A stretch of 64,000 nt of DNA, taken from the NCBI RefSeq assembly GCF_001437405.1, contig NZ_JQBY01000002.1:1-64000 (forward strand). The letters run 5' to 3'. Positions 25,629 through 34,059 of the stretch are shown here, piece by piece; the first letter of the stretch is position 1, and every line of letters starts with the position of its first letter. This stretch comes from Pediococcus ethanolidurans (GTDB lineage: Bacteria; Bacillota; Bacilli; Lactobacillales; Lactobacillaceae). The position numbers were made by a program, and so were the translations under genes. Below the pieces are notes generated by a model. The model was not told the origin of the DNA and ran no database searches. It saw nothing but the letters and a program-made list of their open reading frames with translations.

Positions 25629-26139
25629 CTAAAGGTTGAAAGTATCAAAATCACTTCAATAACTGCTGTTAAACGACTTAGACTCAAAAAAATAGTTTAA
25701 CTGCCGTCCTGCGGCTCACATGGTCTGGAACGGGGTGGGCACGATTTGAAGCCAAGAGGAACACTTGTCTTCAAACTCGGCCTTATCCTAAGTAATAAAT
25801 TACTAAGGATAATTTCACCCCTGAGACCAATCGCCTCCGGACTAAGAATGTTTGATGCTTCAATGATGCTCAGTAACGCTGCTATAACAACCTTTATATC
25901 GCTGTATAGATTGCAAAGATTAGACTTAGTCTGGAAGCAAATGGGCTCAGTAGTGACATTTATCTTAGCGGGTTTCGCTTAGATAAAGGCCGAGCTTAGA
26001 GACGTGTACTTCGGCTCTAAGTCGTGCCCACTACGTTCCAGCCCAAATTTGCTGGAAGACGGCATTTAAATCTAATTTTGTTACCATGGACACTTTTGTA
26101 TCAGACAATGAGATGCGTTTTTGTGCTTTCAACCTTTAG
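25629..26139. mobile_element. Inverted-repeat mobile element, copy B (511 bp), non-coding
   Basis: Ends CTAAAGGTTGAAAG and CTTTCAACCTTTAG are perfect 14-bp inverted repeats, flanked by an exact 7-bp duplication TTTTTAC (25622-25628 and 26140-26146). The outer ~75 and ~85 bases match copy A (12922-13105). The interior of about 330 bases is absent from copy A and has extensive RNA-like structure (separate entry). No transposase or other credible ORF is inside, so mobilisation in trans is likely. The 7-bp duplication and CTAAAGG ends do not let me name an IS family. Confidence 0.92.
25725..26041 (+). ncRNA. Candidate ornate structured RNA inside mobile element B
   Basis: The interior folds on the plus strand into contiguous helices. 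P1 is 25725-25744 with 26022-26041 (about 19 of 20 pairs). P2 is TTTGAAG/CTTCAAA (25745-25775). P3 is CTCGGCCTT/AAGGCCGAG (25776-25784 with 25986-25994). P7 is CTTAGAG/CTCTAAG (25995-26021). P1, P2, P3 and P7 meet with no unpaired base. P3 encloses P4 (25783-25812), P5 (25834-25846 with 25925-25937) and P6 (25959-25987). Two wobble positions (P1, P5) pair only if the plus strand is the RNA. Existence of a transcript is inference. Confidence 0.65.
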
Positions 26140-26322
26140 TTTTTACATTAAAAACCTATCTTTTCATAGAACGGTAGCTAACTATATAGATTTGAATAGT
26201 TATTGTCAATCAGAATGATAAGATTTTTTTAGTAACCGTATTCATTTCAGTTGCAAAGTTGCCACTAACTTCTTAAGCTGATGTTAAACAAGACAATTAA
26301 TCAAATCGAGGTGTTTTCAATT

Positions 26323-27267
26323 TTGACAGTTTTTTCAAATCCTGGTGTTCATTTTCAAGGTTACTTAACGCTCAATGGTATTCAACAATGGGTAAGCATC
26401 GTTGGTCAAGCAACGACCAATCCAGTGTTGCTCATCATTCATGGTGGTCCGGCATCTACCTATTCTGTTTTTACCCGAGCAACGCAACTTTTTTCACAAA
26501 AACTCACAGTTGTCCATTGGGATCAGCGTGGTGCCGGCAAAACCTATCGCAAACAGCCCGTTGTTCCGAAAAGTTTACAAAACTTGGTCGACGATGGCAT
26601 CGAACTTTCCAAGAAAATTAAACAACTTCTACCAAAAGTACCAATTATCTTACTAGGAAGTTCAATTGGAAGTATCACTGCTAATTTGATGGTGCAACAG
26701 GCTGAATCACTCTACACTGCATATATCGGAACTGAGCAAATGACCAGATTCTCACATCAGTATGCATTTAATCAATTAATGTTTGAAACTAGTCATCGTT
26801 TCTTAAAACAAAACTGGTTACAAAAGTATCCGTTCAATGCAGATGCGTGGTCTGCAAAACAAATCGAAACATTTAACATTTTTTCTGCGCTTCAAAAAAC
26901 AGATGTTGACAATATGGTAACTAATCTGTTTATTCCGAACTTATTGCAATGTCCGAGTTATGGACCACAAGATTATATTGCTTTTGCTAAAGGGATGATT
27001 GTTTCATATAATAGTCTGCACACAGAACTGGATACATTTGATTACAATCGGCTTTTGACTGAAACAAATTTACCATTTTACATTTTTCAGGGCGAACATG
27101 ATCCGATAACGCCAACGCAGGCAACAAAAATTTATTTTAACCAAATAAAAGCACCCAGAAAAAAGATGATCATTGTTCCGGGAACTGGTCATTTATGTAT
27201 GTTTGCAAGGCCACGCTACTTTATCGATAAAGCGAGTGAACTGCGCCGTTTAGTATTAAAAAAATAA
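26323..27267 (+). CDS. Alpha/beta hydrolase, prolyl aminopeptidase-like
   Basis: Cytoplasmic hydrolase of about 314 residues. It has the oxyanion-hole region IIHGGPAS, the WDQRGAGKT motif typical of proline iminopeptidases, nucleophile GSSIGS, and the late acid GEHDPITP and histidine GTGHLCMF. The usual HGGPG is HGGPA here. I prefer TTG 26323 because GAGGTG lies about 9 bases upstream. The ATG at 26281 has no ribosome binding site. Exact substrate (N-terminal proline or other ester/amide) is uncertain. Confidence 0.88.
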   Translation: MTVFSNPGVHFQGYLTLNGIQQWVSIVGQATTNPVLLIIHGGPASTYSVFTRATQLFSQKLTVVHWDQRGAGKTYRKQPVVPKSLQNLVDDGIELSKKIKQLLPKVPIILLGSSIGSITANLMVQQAESLYTAYIGTEQMTRFSHQYAFNQLMFETSHRFLKQNWLQKYPFNADAWSAKQIETFNIFSALQKTDVDNMVTNLFIPNLLQCPSYGPQDYIAFAKGMIVSYNSLHTELDTFDYNRLLTETNLPFYIFQGEHDPITPTQATKIYFNQIKAPRKKMIIVPGTGHLCMFARPRYFIDKASELRRLVLKK

Positions 27268-27346
27268 CCATCTCGTTCAAACAAGTATGAGTGATCCACA
27301 ACACTCAAAGTATCGTTTCTCAACCAAATCACCAAAACCTCAAAAA

Positions 27347-27390
27347 AAGCAGCTATCAAATCCAACAAAGTGGCCTTGATAGCTGTTTTT
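27347..27390. terminator. Bidirectional terminator
   Basis: AGCTATCAA (27351-27359) / TTGATAGCT (27376-27384) with extended A and T tracts. It serves convergent genes ending at 27267 and 27411. Confidence 0.88.
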
Positions 27391-27410
27391 CAATCTTTAA
27401 AAATTTAATT

Positions 27411-27968
27411 TTAGTCTTTAAATCGGTTAATTAAGTCAACAAACGTGTCCATTGCACTTTGTAAGAAGCCGATGGTTCCCTTGTTGGTAATCTTTAAATT
27501 ATCGTCTAAGATATTGGTGACATTGCCTAAATATACTTCTGGTTGTTGAACAACCGGCATGTTCAAGAATACCAACGATTGACGTAAATGATGATTGGCA
27601 CCAAAACCACTAATTGCACCAGGTGAAACACTCAAAATGATAGCAGGTTTCTTGTCCCACACGCTGGCACCATAAGGACGTGAACCAACATCAATAGCAT
27701 TCTTTAAAACTCCAGGAACTGAACGGTTATATTCTGGTGTGGCAAAAATTACAGCATCAACACTTTGCATGTCTTCACGGAATTTTCTCCAGCTTTCAGG
27801 CACCCGATTTTCATCATCTAAATCTTGATTGTAAAGATCTAAATCACCAATATTAATTTTTTTTACGGTATAACCATCTGGCAATAATGCAGCGGCTTGT
27901 TCCGCAACTGCCTTTGTATATGAACCCTTACGCAAACTTCCTACAATTAATCCAACTGTTGTTGACAT
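27411..27968 (-). CDS. NADPH-dependent FMN reductase
   Basis: Flavodoxin-fold oxidoreductase of 185 residues that reduces FMN or azo/quinone compounds. Phosphate-binding loop GSLRKGSYTK (residues 10-19) and flavin motif ATPEYNRSVPGVLKNAIDVG (about 76-95) are clear. AAGAGG lies upstream of the ATG. It belongs to a run of oxidoreductases and stress-type genes. The physiological substrate is unknown. Confidence 0.94.
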   Translation of the reverse strand: MSTTVGLIVGSLRKGSYTKAVAEQAAALLPDGYTVKKINIGDLDLYNQDLDDENRVPESWRKFREDMQSVDAVIFATPEYNRSVPGVLKNAIDVGSRPYGASVWDKKPAIILSVSPGAISGFGANHHLRQSLVFLNMPVVQQPEVYLGNVTNILDDNLKITNKGTIGFLQSAMDTFVDLINRFKD

Positions 27969-28084
27969 AAAAAATACCTCTTTTCTTATTTACTATTAGT
28001 AAGTATAACGATTTTAAATAAAAAAAACCAACATTTGTTCTCGATTGTATTAAAAATACTTTTTTCAAAATTAGAAAACTGCTT

Positions 28085-28918
28085 TTATTTCTGATCTGAT
28101 GACAATGAAAGTTCCCGATGCGATTTTATTTCTTCTATTAATCCACTTAGATTACTTAAGCCACCCTCATAAGCAAATTCACCAAGTGGTAAATGTTTTG
28201 GTAAGTTTTGGCCTGCATTCACCTGATCAAAAATAATTTTGGCAATGATTGCTGGATCACCAGGTGCATCCGTAACGGATTGATCGGTAGTTTCGACCGA
28301 GTCTTTAAATTTCGCATAATCTGCAATACTTGGGACAACTTTTTTAGAAGAGCTGCCGGCCCAATTTGTACGTGCTCCACTGGGTTCAACCGCGAAAACT
28401 TTGATACCCAGATCAGCAACCTCTTGTCGTAACGTATCTGAATAACCTTCAACGGCATACTTAGAAGCACTGTAATAACCCATTGTAGGTAATGTTGTTA
28501 ACGCTAAGGCAGAAGAAATATTTACAATTGTACCACTCTTATGTTTTCGAAAATTAGGCAATAAAGCTGTCGTCATATTCACTAAACCAAAAAAATTTAC
28601 TTCAAACATGTGACGTACTTGTTCCATATCACTTTCTTCGATTGTTGAGAAATAGCCAATACCGGCATTGTTCACTAATACATCCACATTGCCAAAACGA
28701 TCAAGAGCCTGTTTTGCTGCCTGTTTAATTTGGGATTCATTAACAACGTCCACCAACACTTTTTGAATTTGTCCATGGTCATAAGCATCAAGGTAGTCTA
28801 AATCAGCCATTTTTCGAGCAGTTGCCACCAAGTTAGTATCCACAGCTTGAGCAACAATTGTAGCAAGCTCTTTACCAAAACCACTTGAAGTTCCTGTAAT
28901 CATCCATGTTTTTGCCAT
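28085..28918 (-). CDS. Short-chain dehydrogenase/reductase (SDR)
   Basis: Classical SDR of 277 residues: cofactor loop TGTSSGFGKEL (8-18), NNAG (about 83-86), catalytic Ser (NISSAL) and YSASK (Tyr/Lys). It is closely similar along its length to the SDR at 60443-61285, sharing DHGQIQK, LVNNAG, GYF and AVEPSGARTNWAG-like segments, so the two are paralogues. TAGGAGA precedes the ATG. The substrate is unknown. Confidence 0.94.
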   Translation of the reverse strand: MAKTWMITGTSSGFGKELATIVAQAVDTNLVATARKMADLDYLDAYDHGQIQKVLVDVVNESQIKQAAKQALDRFGNVDVLVNNAGIGYFSTIEESDMEQVRHMFEVNFFGLVNMTTALLPNFRKHKSGTIVNISSALALTTLPTMGYYSASKYAVEGYSDTLRQEVADLGIKVFAVEPSGARTNWAGSSSKKVVPSIADYAKFKDSVETTDQSVTDAPGDPAIIAKIIFDQVNAGQNLPKHLPLGEFAYEGGLSNLSGLIEEIKSHRELSLSSDQK

Positions 28919-29099
28919 AATATGTTTTCTCCTAATTCGTTAAATTTACTCTGGTAATAATGCTTTGTTAGTTTAAACATTGATAGAACGAAGATCAAAC
29001 ATTTTAACTCGCAGCGAAGTTTTGACTTTCTAATGATTTTTCTATTGGGTTGCGCTATGCTTCTTTTAACAGAAATTGATCGATTATGGAGGTGTTGAT

Positions 29100-29531
29100 A
29101 TGAAAGTCTTTCGTTACATTGCTCGCATGATCACACAAACTATCTATGCTGCCCTGCTCATCTATTTTTTTAGCGCCGACAACAATTTCGAATACCACTT
29201 TACCATCAATTGGTTCATTATCTGGTTGTTTGCTTCTTGGCTTTGCCAATTTTATTTAATGCGTTTTTCTAAACTACTGATCGGTCCAAATTCTTCTATT
29301 CAACAACGCGGTGCTAAATACCGCCTAAACGATCACATGCGCAATCATCAAAGAGATAAATGGGGTGCCGTTAATACCTATAATATGAACGACACCATCG
29401 ATTCCGCGGAAGATGATTCTGACAGTTTTCTATACAGCATTGTGATTCACTTGGTTTATAGCCTTTTGGGACCGCTCATTTTTATTATTGTGTTTAGTTT
29501 TCACTGGTATAAAAAGAACCAACAAAAATAA
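29100..29531 (+). CDS. Hypothetical membrane protein, 143 aa
   Basis: Three predicted membrane helices (about 8-25, 35-55 and 118-140) flank a polar loop rich in Asp, Asn and Arg. I use ATG 29100 because GGAGGTG sits five bases upstream. The in-frame TTG at 29076 overlaps it. It is divergent from the SDR gene. The family is not recognised. Confidence 0.75.
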   Translation: MKVFRYIARMITQTIYAALLIYFFSADNNFEYHFTINWFIIWLFASWLCQFYLMRFSKLLIGPNSSIQQRGAKYRLNDHMRNHQRDKWGAVNTYNMNDTIDSAEDDSDSFLYSIVIHLVYSLLGPLIFIIVFSFHWYKKNQQK

Positions 29532-29565
29532 ACCTACCTCTCAATTTGAGCGTAGATTTATTTTT
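29525..29565. terminator. Bidirectional terminator
   Basis: AATAAACCTAC pairs with GTAGATTTATT (one mismatch) between convergent genes, with A and T tracts on both sides. Confidence 0.75.
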
Positions 29566-29585
29566 AGTTACCAGAGATTTTATTT

Positions 29586-29969
29586 TCACGTCCGTTTTAC
29601 GGGTCGCCAAAATTTGTCAATTTTAGCCTTGTCTTGAATGTTAAATTCAATCATTTGCTTCAATAGTTCATAATTAAATGGTTGGTCCCATGGCATTCGT
29701 ACGATTCCCTTCGTATGATCAATCTTTGCAGCCTTCAAATCATCTTCAAAATGACTGATTCCAGCCTCTTCTGGCGTAAATGCCATATGCTTTTTAGAGA
29801 TACTGAACCCAACGATAAAAGTACCATGGTCAGTAAACATTGGTTGATTCCAAGCAATTCGCGTTTTTAATTGTGGAAAAGTTTCACTTACCCAAGTCAA
29901 TACTTCTTCAACACGAGCACGATGCTTTGGATCTTCAATCGCACTTATAAACTCAGTAAAAGTATTCAT
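29586..29969 (-). CDS. DUF1801 family protein (YdhG-like)
   Basis: 127-residue protein of the DUF1801/YdhG-like fold, with AWNQPMFTDHGTFIVGFS and KKHMAFTP as the conserved core and a C-terminal FWRP. Some relatives are called iron chaperones, but the activity is not established. AGGAGG precedes the ATG. It is monocistronic. Confidence 0.85.
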   Translation of the reverse strand: MNTFTEFISAIEDPKHRARVEEVLTWVSETFPQLKTRIAWNQPMFTDHGTFIVGFSISKKHMAFTPEEAGISHFEDDLKAAKIDHTKGIVRMPWDQPFNYELLKQMIEFNIQDKAKIDKFWRPVKRT

Positions 29970-30054
29970 GTTTTCTGCCTCCTGATGATTATTTTAAAGT
30001 CAGTATATCGTATTTAATTCCGACTTCCTAGTAAAATGAAAACTAGAAAAATAA

Positions 30055-30083
30055 GAGATTGGAAAATCATTTTCTCCAATCTC
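30055..30083 (-). terminator. Terminator after the VOC gene
   Basis: GAGATTGGA/TCCAATCTC stem with a U-rich tail on the minus strand. Confidence 0.8.
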
Positions 30084-30113
30084 CTTACATCATCAAAAAC
30101 TATTTTTTAGTAG

Positions 30114-30512
30114 TTACATTGCCATCCAAGAAGCCGATAAAATATTGCCATCTGGATCTTTTATTTCCAGTTCATACATCTGTTCTTCGGGCATTCCCAA
30201 TTCCACGTGATAGAAATCACCACCATTTTCCTTGGCGGTTTGCGCAAATTTTTTCACTTCTTCAATACTATCCATACTAAACGCAGTCATCGAGCCACTG
30301 ACTTCTTGAGTATTCGCCACCATCTGTCCACTCAGAAATTGTTGATAAAAATCATGTGTTAACAACATAATCCAGATATTGTCATCCCACATCATCCCCG
30401 CTCCATTTTCATCAGAGTAATCCATATTTTGTTTAAATCCAATCGCTTCATAAAACTTGATAGAACGTTGCATATCAGTCACAGGTAAATTAATAAACAC
30501 CATTTTTGCCAT
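30114..30512 (-). CDS. VOC (glyoxalase/bleomycin resistance) family protein
   Basis: 132-residue vicinal-oxygen-chelate protein: opening NLPVTDMQRSIKFYEAIGF, central AFSMDSIEEV and C-terminal ELEIKDPDGNILSASWM (glutamate/aspartate metal or ligand positions). It could be a glyoxalase-like enzyme or a ligand-binding resistance protein. Sequence alone does not decide. GGGAGGA precedes the ATG. Confidence 0.92.
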   Translation of the reverse strand: MAKMVFINLPVTDMQRSIKFYEAIGFKQNMDYSDENGAGMMWDDNIWIMLLTHDFYQQFLSGQMVANTQEVSGSMTAFSMDSIEEVKKFAQTAKENGGDFYHVELGMPEEQMYELEIKDPDGNILSASWMAM

Positions 30513-30630
30513 TGATTTATCCTCCCAAAAATTCTGTCTGTCAGGCTTTAGCTAAGTTATACAAACAATAATATTTTCCTTTATAAAGCAATTATGTCAT
30601 ATAAGAAAAACGCAAGCAAAGAAAGTGCCT

Positions 30631-31497
30631 CTATCCAATTAATGGTCGAAAACACGTAATAAAATTAGTCATCATTTCAGTTTTAAGAGCTTCTTTGCGC
30701 ACTAATAAATGCGCATGAATATGATTTTCAATATCTGTGGGCGTTTCAACTAAGGTGCCTGAATCCAAACTTGCTTGCACCATTTTGCGTGGTAGATAAC
30801 TAAAGCCCAAACCATTCTCCACTGCCGTCACAATTGCCGCAATGCTGGGCAAAGACATCGTTTTGAACTTTCGTTGATGTCGTTGCCACATGGTCGTTTC
30901 AAATTGATTACGGTAACTACATTCTGGTTCATTGATGATAAAAGTAGTTGTTTTATCATTCAATAAATCATCGTATTTTTGTGCTTTCGTACTTTGAACC
31001 AAGACCATGTCCTGTAAACCTAAATCAAAATCCTTCAAATCTTGACTAGGTTGACTGGGCCACATCATAAAAGCAACGTCTACTTTTTTATTCTCCAATA
31101 ACTCTTCGTTATGCAAACAGGTGGCATTTTGAAGCTGTATTGAAACTAGTGGATTGTGCTGAGTAAACATTTTAATATACGGCATGATCATCGAAACGCT
31201 CAAAGATTCGGGTGCCGCAATTCGTAAAGTGCCATAATTTTGATGCTGTTGGGGCCAATTTTTTAGAGTCGCAAAGTCAGTTAAAGTTTTTTCAATGATG
31301 GGCAGTAATTGCTGACCAATATCTGTAATCTTAACTTCACGATCTTGGTAAAGGACCACCTTAGTCCCCAAATCCTCCTCCAAAGCACGAATTTGCATAG
31401 AGACTGTTGATTGTGTATAGCCTAACAATTTGGCCGTTTTAGAAAAACTATGAGTTTCTGTAATTGTTTTAAAAGTCATTAAGTGTCTTATTTCCAT
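30631..31497 (-). CDS. LysR-family transcriptional regulator
   Basis: About 288 residues. The N-terminal helix-turn-helix has SFSKTAKLLGYTQSTVSMQIRALEEDLGT, split here as SFSKTAKLLGYTQ and STVSMQIRALE, followed by a periplasmic-binding-like effector domain (about 90-288). I favour the ATG at 31497 (MEIRHLMTF), preceded by AAGG. Upstream in-frame ATG codons at 31518 and 31503 are possible. It is divergent from the GNAT gene at 31609, its likeliest target by position. Confidence 0.93.
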   Translation of the reverse strand: MEIRHLMTFKTITETHSFSKTAKLLGYTQSTVSMQIRALEEDLGTKVVLYQDREVKITDIGQQLLPIIEKTLTDFATLKNWPQQHQNYGTLRIAAPESLSVSMIMPYIKMFTQHNPLVSIQLQNATCLHNEELLENKKVDVAFMMWPSQPSQDLKDFDLGLQDMVLVQSTKAQKYDDLLNDKTTTFIINEPECSYRNQFETTMWQRHQRKFKTMSLPSIAAIVTAVENGLGFSYLPRKMVQASLDSGTLVETPTDIENHIHAHLLVRKEALKTEMMTNFITCFRPLIG

Positions 31498-31608
31498 GTT
31501 CATCGCCTTATTTATCATTTCTTTTGATACTAAGTATTACCATTATCAATTATACAAATCATCGTATAATGGGTAAACTTAAATTATCAAATCAAAGGAG
31601 TTTTTATT

Positions 31609-32094
31609 ATGAACATTCAATCCTATCAAACCGATTATCACCATTTAGCTGAATTAGTCGATTTAATCAATTACTGTCAAAATATTGAAGCAAATTTGGG
31701 CATCAAAATGGCTGAACAGGCAGACATTTTTAACATTGAAAATTATTATCAAAAAACGGGTGGTAATTTTTGGGTTGCTCTAGATAAAAATAAGGTCGTG
31801 GGTTCAATTGCCTTATTACCAATTGATAACCGCACGGCCGTATTAAAGAAATTTTTTACTTATCCAAGCTATCGTGGTGAGCCACATCACTTAGGTGCCA
31901 AACTTTACGCAAACTTGATTACCTTTGCAACTGATCATCACTTTGAAAGAATCGTGTTAGATACACCCGAAGCAGAGCATCGTTCACACATTTTCTATGA
32001 ACACCATGGATTTAAACAAATTACTGCTAAGGACTTACAAGTTGCCTATCCTTATCCGGACCGTCACTCGCGTTTGTATGAATTAACCTTATAA
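31609..32094 (+). CDS. GNAT-family N-acetyltransferase
   Basis: 161-residue acetyltransferase. It has VGSIALLPI (strand 4), a motif-A region FFTYPSYRGEPHHLGAKLY that is less canonical than usual (no clear QxxGxG), and HIFYEHHGFKQI as motif B. AAAGGAG precedes the ATG. It is divergent from the LysR gene. The substrate is unknown. Confidence 0.88.
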   Translation: MNIQSYQTDYHHLAELVDLINYCQNIEANLGIKMAEQADIFNIENYYQKTGGNFWVALDKNKVVGSIALLPIDNRTAVLKKFFTYPSYRGEPHHLGAKLYANLITFATDHHFERIVLDTPEAEHRSHIFYEHHGFKQITAKDLQVAYPYPDRHSRLYELTL

Positions 32095-32183
32095 CCTATT
32101 CATCTAATAAACTTGCACAATCACATACACAAAATCGCCGGTGACTTTCTTGATTCTTTAACGAATATCTTTTCGATATCCTA

Positions 32184-33353
32184 TTAATCTACATTACTGA
32201 TGGTTATTTGTTGACCACTCAAGCTCACTTTTTTAACTTGGGTGTGTCGTTGAATTGCCGTAGCAGTTAACTTATTAACATTGTCTGTTAACGCGGCAAT
32301 ATAGTGATTGTTGCTTTGGCTTGTTAGGCTGTTCGCTACATATTTAGGAGTTTGTTTATCCAATTCATCAAACACATTGAGAACACTGTCTGGTAAATCA
32401 CTTGTTTCAATATCCTCTGTAAGTTTTTGATAAGTCTTTAATGAACCATTACCAATTTGAACGAGTGTTTTGACATTTACAAACAAATAAATGTAGCTGC
32501 CATCACTTCCCGCTTGAGTAGTCACTCTAGGCATTGCATAGCCCTGGCTTAAAGCCTGGGTCTGTGCATAACTAAACGTGGTATTTGTGTAGAGTGTTGA
32601 CGCTGATACTTTGTTTAAATCCTGAATCTTAATGCGCTTGTATTGTGTATTGATGCCAACTTTTTGGGATTGATAAAGCCAATCTTTTCGCATGACTAAT
32701 TGATCAGAACGATCATCGCTAGCTGCCCATCGTCCAGTCAATTGTTGAGCGCTGTAATGCAGTTTAGGGACCTGATACTCTTGATCACTAAAAATATAAC
32801 AACGATCCACGGTTCCATTAGGTTGAGTGGCTGAATAACTGTATTTCAAACCAAGTGCATATAATTTATGGCCACTGGCAATGAATCCCATCGCTTGGCC
32901 ACCATCAATTTTGCTGTTCTTTAAATACACCAAATCACTATACTTATGAATTCTGATGGGTGCCTTTGCTTTCTTTAAAACTGCATTCAATTCTTTAATA
33001 CTGAAGAAACGTGATTTATACTCACTGTCTTCAGTATTTTGTTTCAAGATCTTTTTAATTGTCGCATAATTGGTACGGACGTAATTTCCGGAAAACTTGC
33101 CACCATAGGTTGTCCAAATTGAAGAACCGCCATTTTCACTGACTTTTTCAGTCTTCATATTAGACAACTTGCCTTTATCATTTGCCGTAGCTTTAATATA
33201 AGCTGTTTGTTGCCAAATTGTTTCCGAACGATTGAGAATTTTACTCGATGCTTGCTTGGGAGTTACTGTCTTTTTATTTGACTTTTGACTACAAGCAGTC
33301 AAAAATCCACCGACCAATAAGGTACCTATCATTAAAAAGATCCATTTTTTCAT
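32184..33353 (-). CDS. Putative lipoprotein, 389 aa
   Basis: Membrane-anchored extracellular lipoprotein. The signal peptide MKKWIFLMIGTLLVGGF ends in a lipobox LTAC with Cys near residue 21. The mature part has no recognised domain. The true start is ATG 33353 with GAGGAG seven bases upstream. The GTG five codons earlier lies in that site. The central segment repeats Ser/Tyr/Lys-rich motifs, as in other lactobacillar lipoproteins of unknown role. Confidence 0.85.
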   Translation of the reverse strand: MKKWIFLMIGTLLVGGFLTACSQKSNKKTVTPKQASSKILNRSETIWQQTAYIKATANDKGKLSNMKTEKVSENGGSSIWTTYGGKFSGNYVRTNYATIKKILKQNTEDSEYKSRFFSIKELNAVLKKAKAPIRIHKYSDLVYLKNSKIDGGQAMGFIASGHKLYALGLKYSYSATQPNGTVDRCYIFSDQEYQVPKLHYSAQQLTGRWAASDDRSDQLVMRKDWLYQSQKVGINTQYKRIKIQDLNKVSASTLYTNTTFSYAQTQALSQGYAMPRVTTQAGSDGSYIYLFVNVKTLVQIGNGSLKTYQKLTEDIETSDLPDSVLNVFDELDKQTPKYVANSLTSQSNNHYIAALTDNVNKLTATAIQRHTQVKKVSLSGQQITISNVD

Positions 33354-33485
33354 GTGTTTACTCCTCACACTTTTTTGTCTGTTTCATCTTATTATTACAG
33401 TCTTTTCCTTCACTTACTAGCGCAAATTTTCAGCAGCTTTAACTAAAGCACTCCCAAAAATTGACGTTTAGTAATTTTGTTCAAG

Positions 33486-33528
33486 AAAAAACGAGCTTAT
33501 GGCAAATTCTGTCATAAACTCGTTTTTT
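33486..33528 (-). terminator. Terminator after the MerR gene
   Basis: AAAAAACGAG/CTCGTTTTTT with an inner TTATGGCA/TGTCATAA-like extension, 9 bases past the stop at 33537. It may also act on the opposite strand. Confidence 0.88.
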
Positions 33529-33536
33529 ACATTCAG

Positions 33537-33953
33537 TCACTTCATTAAACTTTTTTCGTTCTTCACCACCTGACGCGCTGCTGTGATAAGTTCTTTGGCT
33601 TTTGGTGAACGATAGATCTGTAATTTGTAGTCAATTTCCTTCAAGTTCTCAGTTAATTGTTGTTGCTTTGCCAGAACCTTATTTCGCTGTTTGGTTAATA
33701 ACTGTTCTCTTTGTTTGATCGTGCATGGTCCCGCCATCACATAATCAATGTATTGACGAATATCGCGAATCTTCATGTCCGTATCTTTTAAACAACAAAT
33801 CGTTTTAATCAAACTTAAATCCGTATCCGTAAATACACGGTACCCAGCCTCGTTGCGTTGAACAAATGGCAGTAACCCTTGTTTATCATAGAACCGTAAA
33901 GTATAAATAGACAAATCAAATTTTTGGGCAACTTCTTTAATGGTATAGGTCAT
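33537..33953 (-). CDS. MerR-family transcriptional regulator
   Basis: 138 residues: MerR winged helix (YTIKEVAQKFDLSIYTLRFYDKQGLLPF, broken here as YTIKEVAQKF and TLRFYDKQGLLPF) then a coiled-coil dimerisation helix (about 78-120) with no obvious metal-binding cysteines. It is divergent from an NAD-dependent reductase whose promoter has the MerR-type 19-base spacer and a perfect inverted repeat, so it most probably activates that gene and may be autoregulated. Confidence 0.93.
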   Translation of the reverse strand: MTYTIKEVAQKFDLSIYTLRFYDKQGLLPFVQRNEAGYRVFTDTDLSLIKTICCLKDTDMKIRDIRQYIDYVMAGPCTIKQREQLLTKQRNKVLAKQQQLTENLKEIDYKLQIYRSPKAKELITAARQVVKNEKSLMK

Positions 33954-33979
33954 TTTGTCACTTCTTTATCAATTTTTAT

Positions 33980-34010
33980 TTGCCCTAGAGTATTGTCTAG
34001 GGTTTATAGT
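33980..34010 (+). promoter_or_regulatory. MerR-type promoter with 19-base spacer and operator
   Basis: TTGCCC (33980-33985), a 19-base spacer and TATAGT (34005-34010). The spacer contains the perfect inverted repeat CCCTAGA (33983-33989) / TCTAGGG (33996-34002). Overlong spacing of this kind is the hallmark of MerR-activated promoters. Confidence 0.85.
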
Positions 34011-34059
34011 CATAAGCATAATTGAAAATTCAAAAATATTCAACAAAACGGAGGCAATT

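Noticed and set aside
25746-25982. 78-codon ORF inside mobile element B
   Set aside because: No ribosome binding site, low-complexity hydropathy and complete overlap with paired RNA helices. It is not a credible protein.
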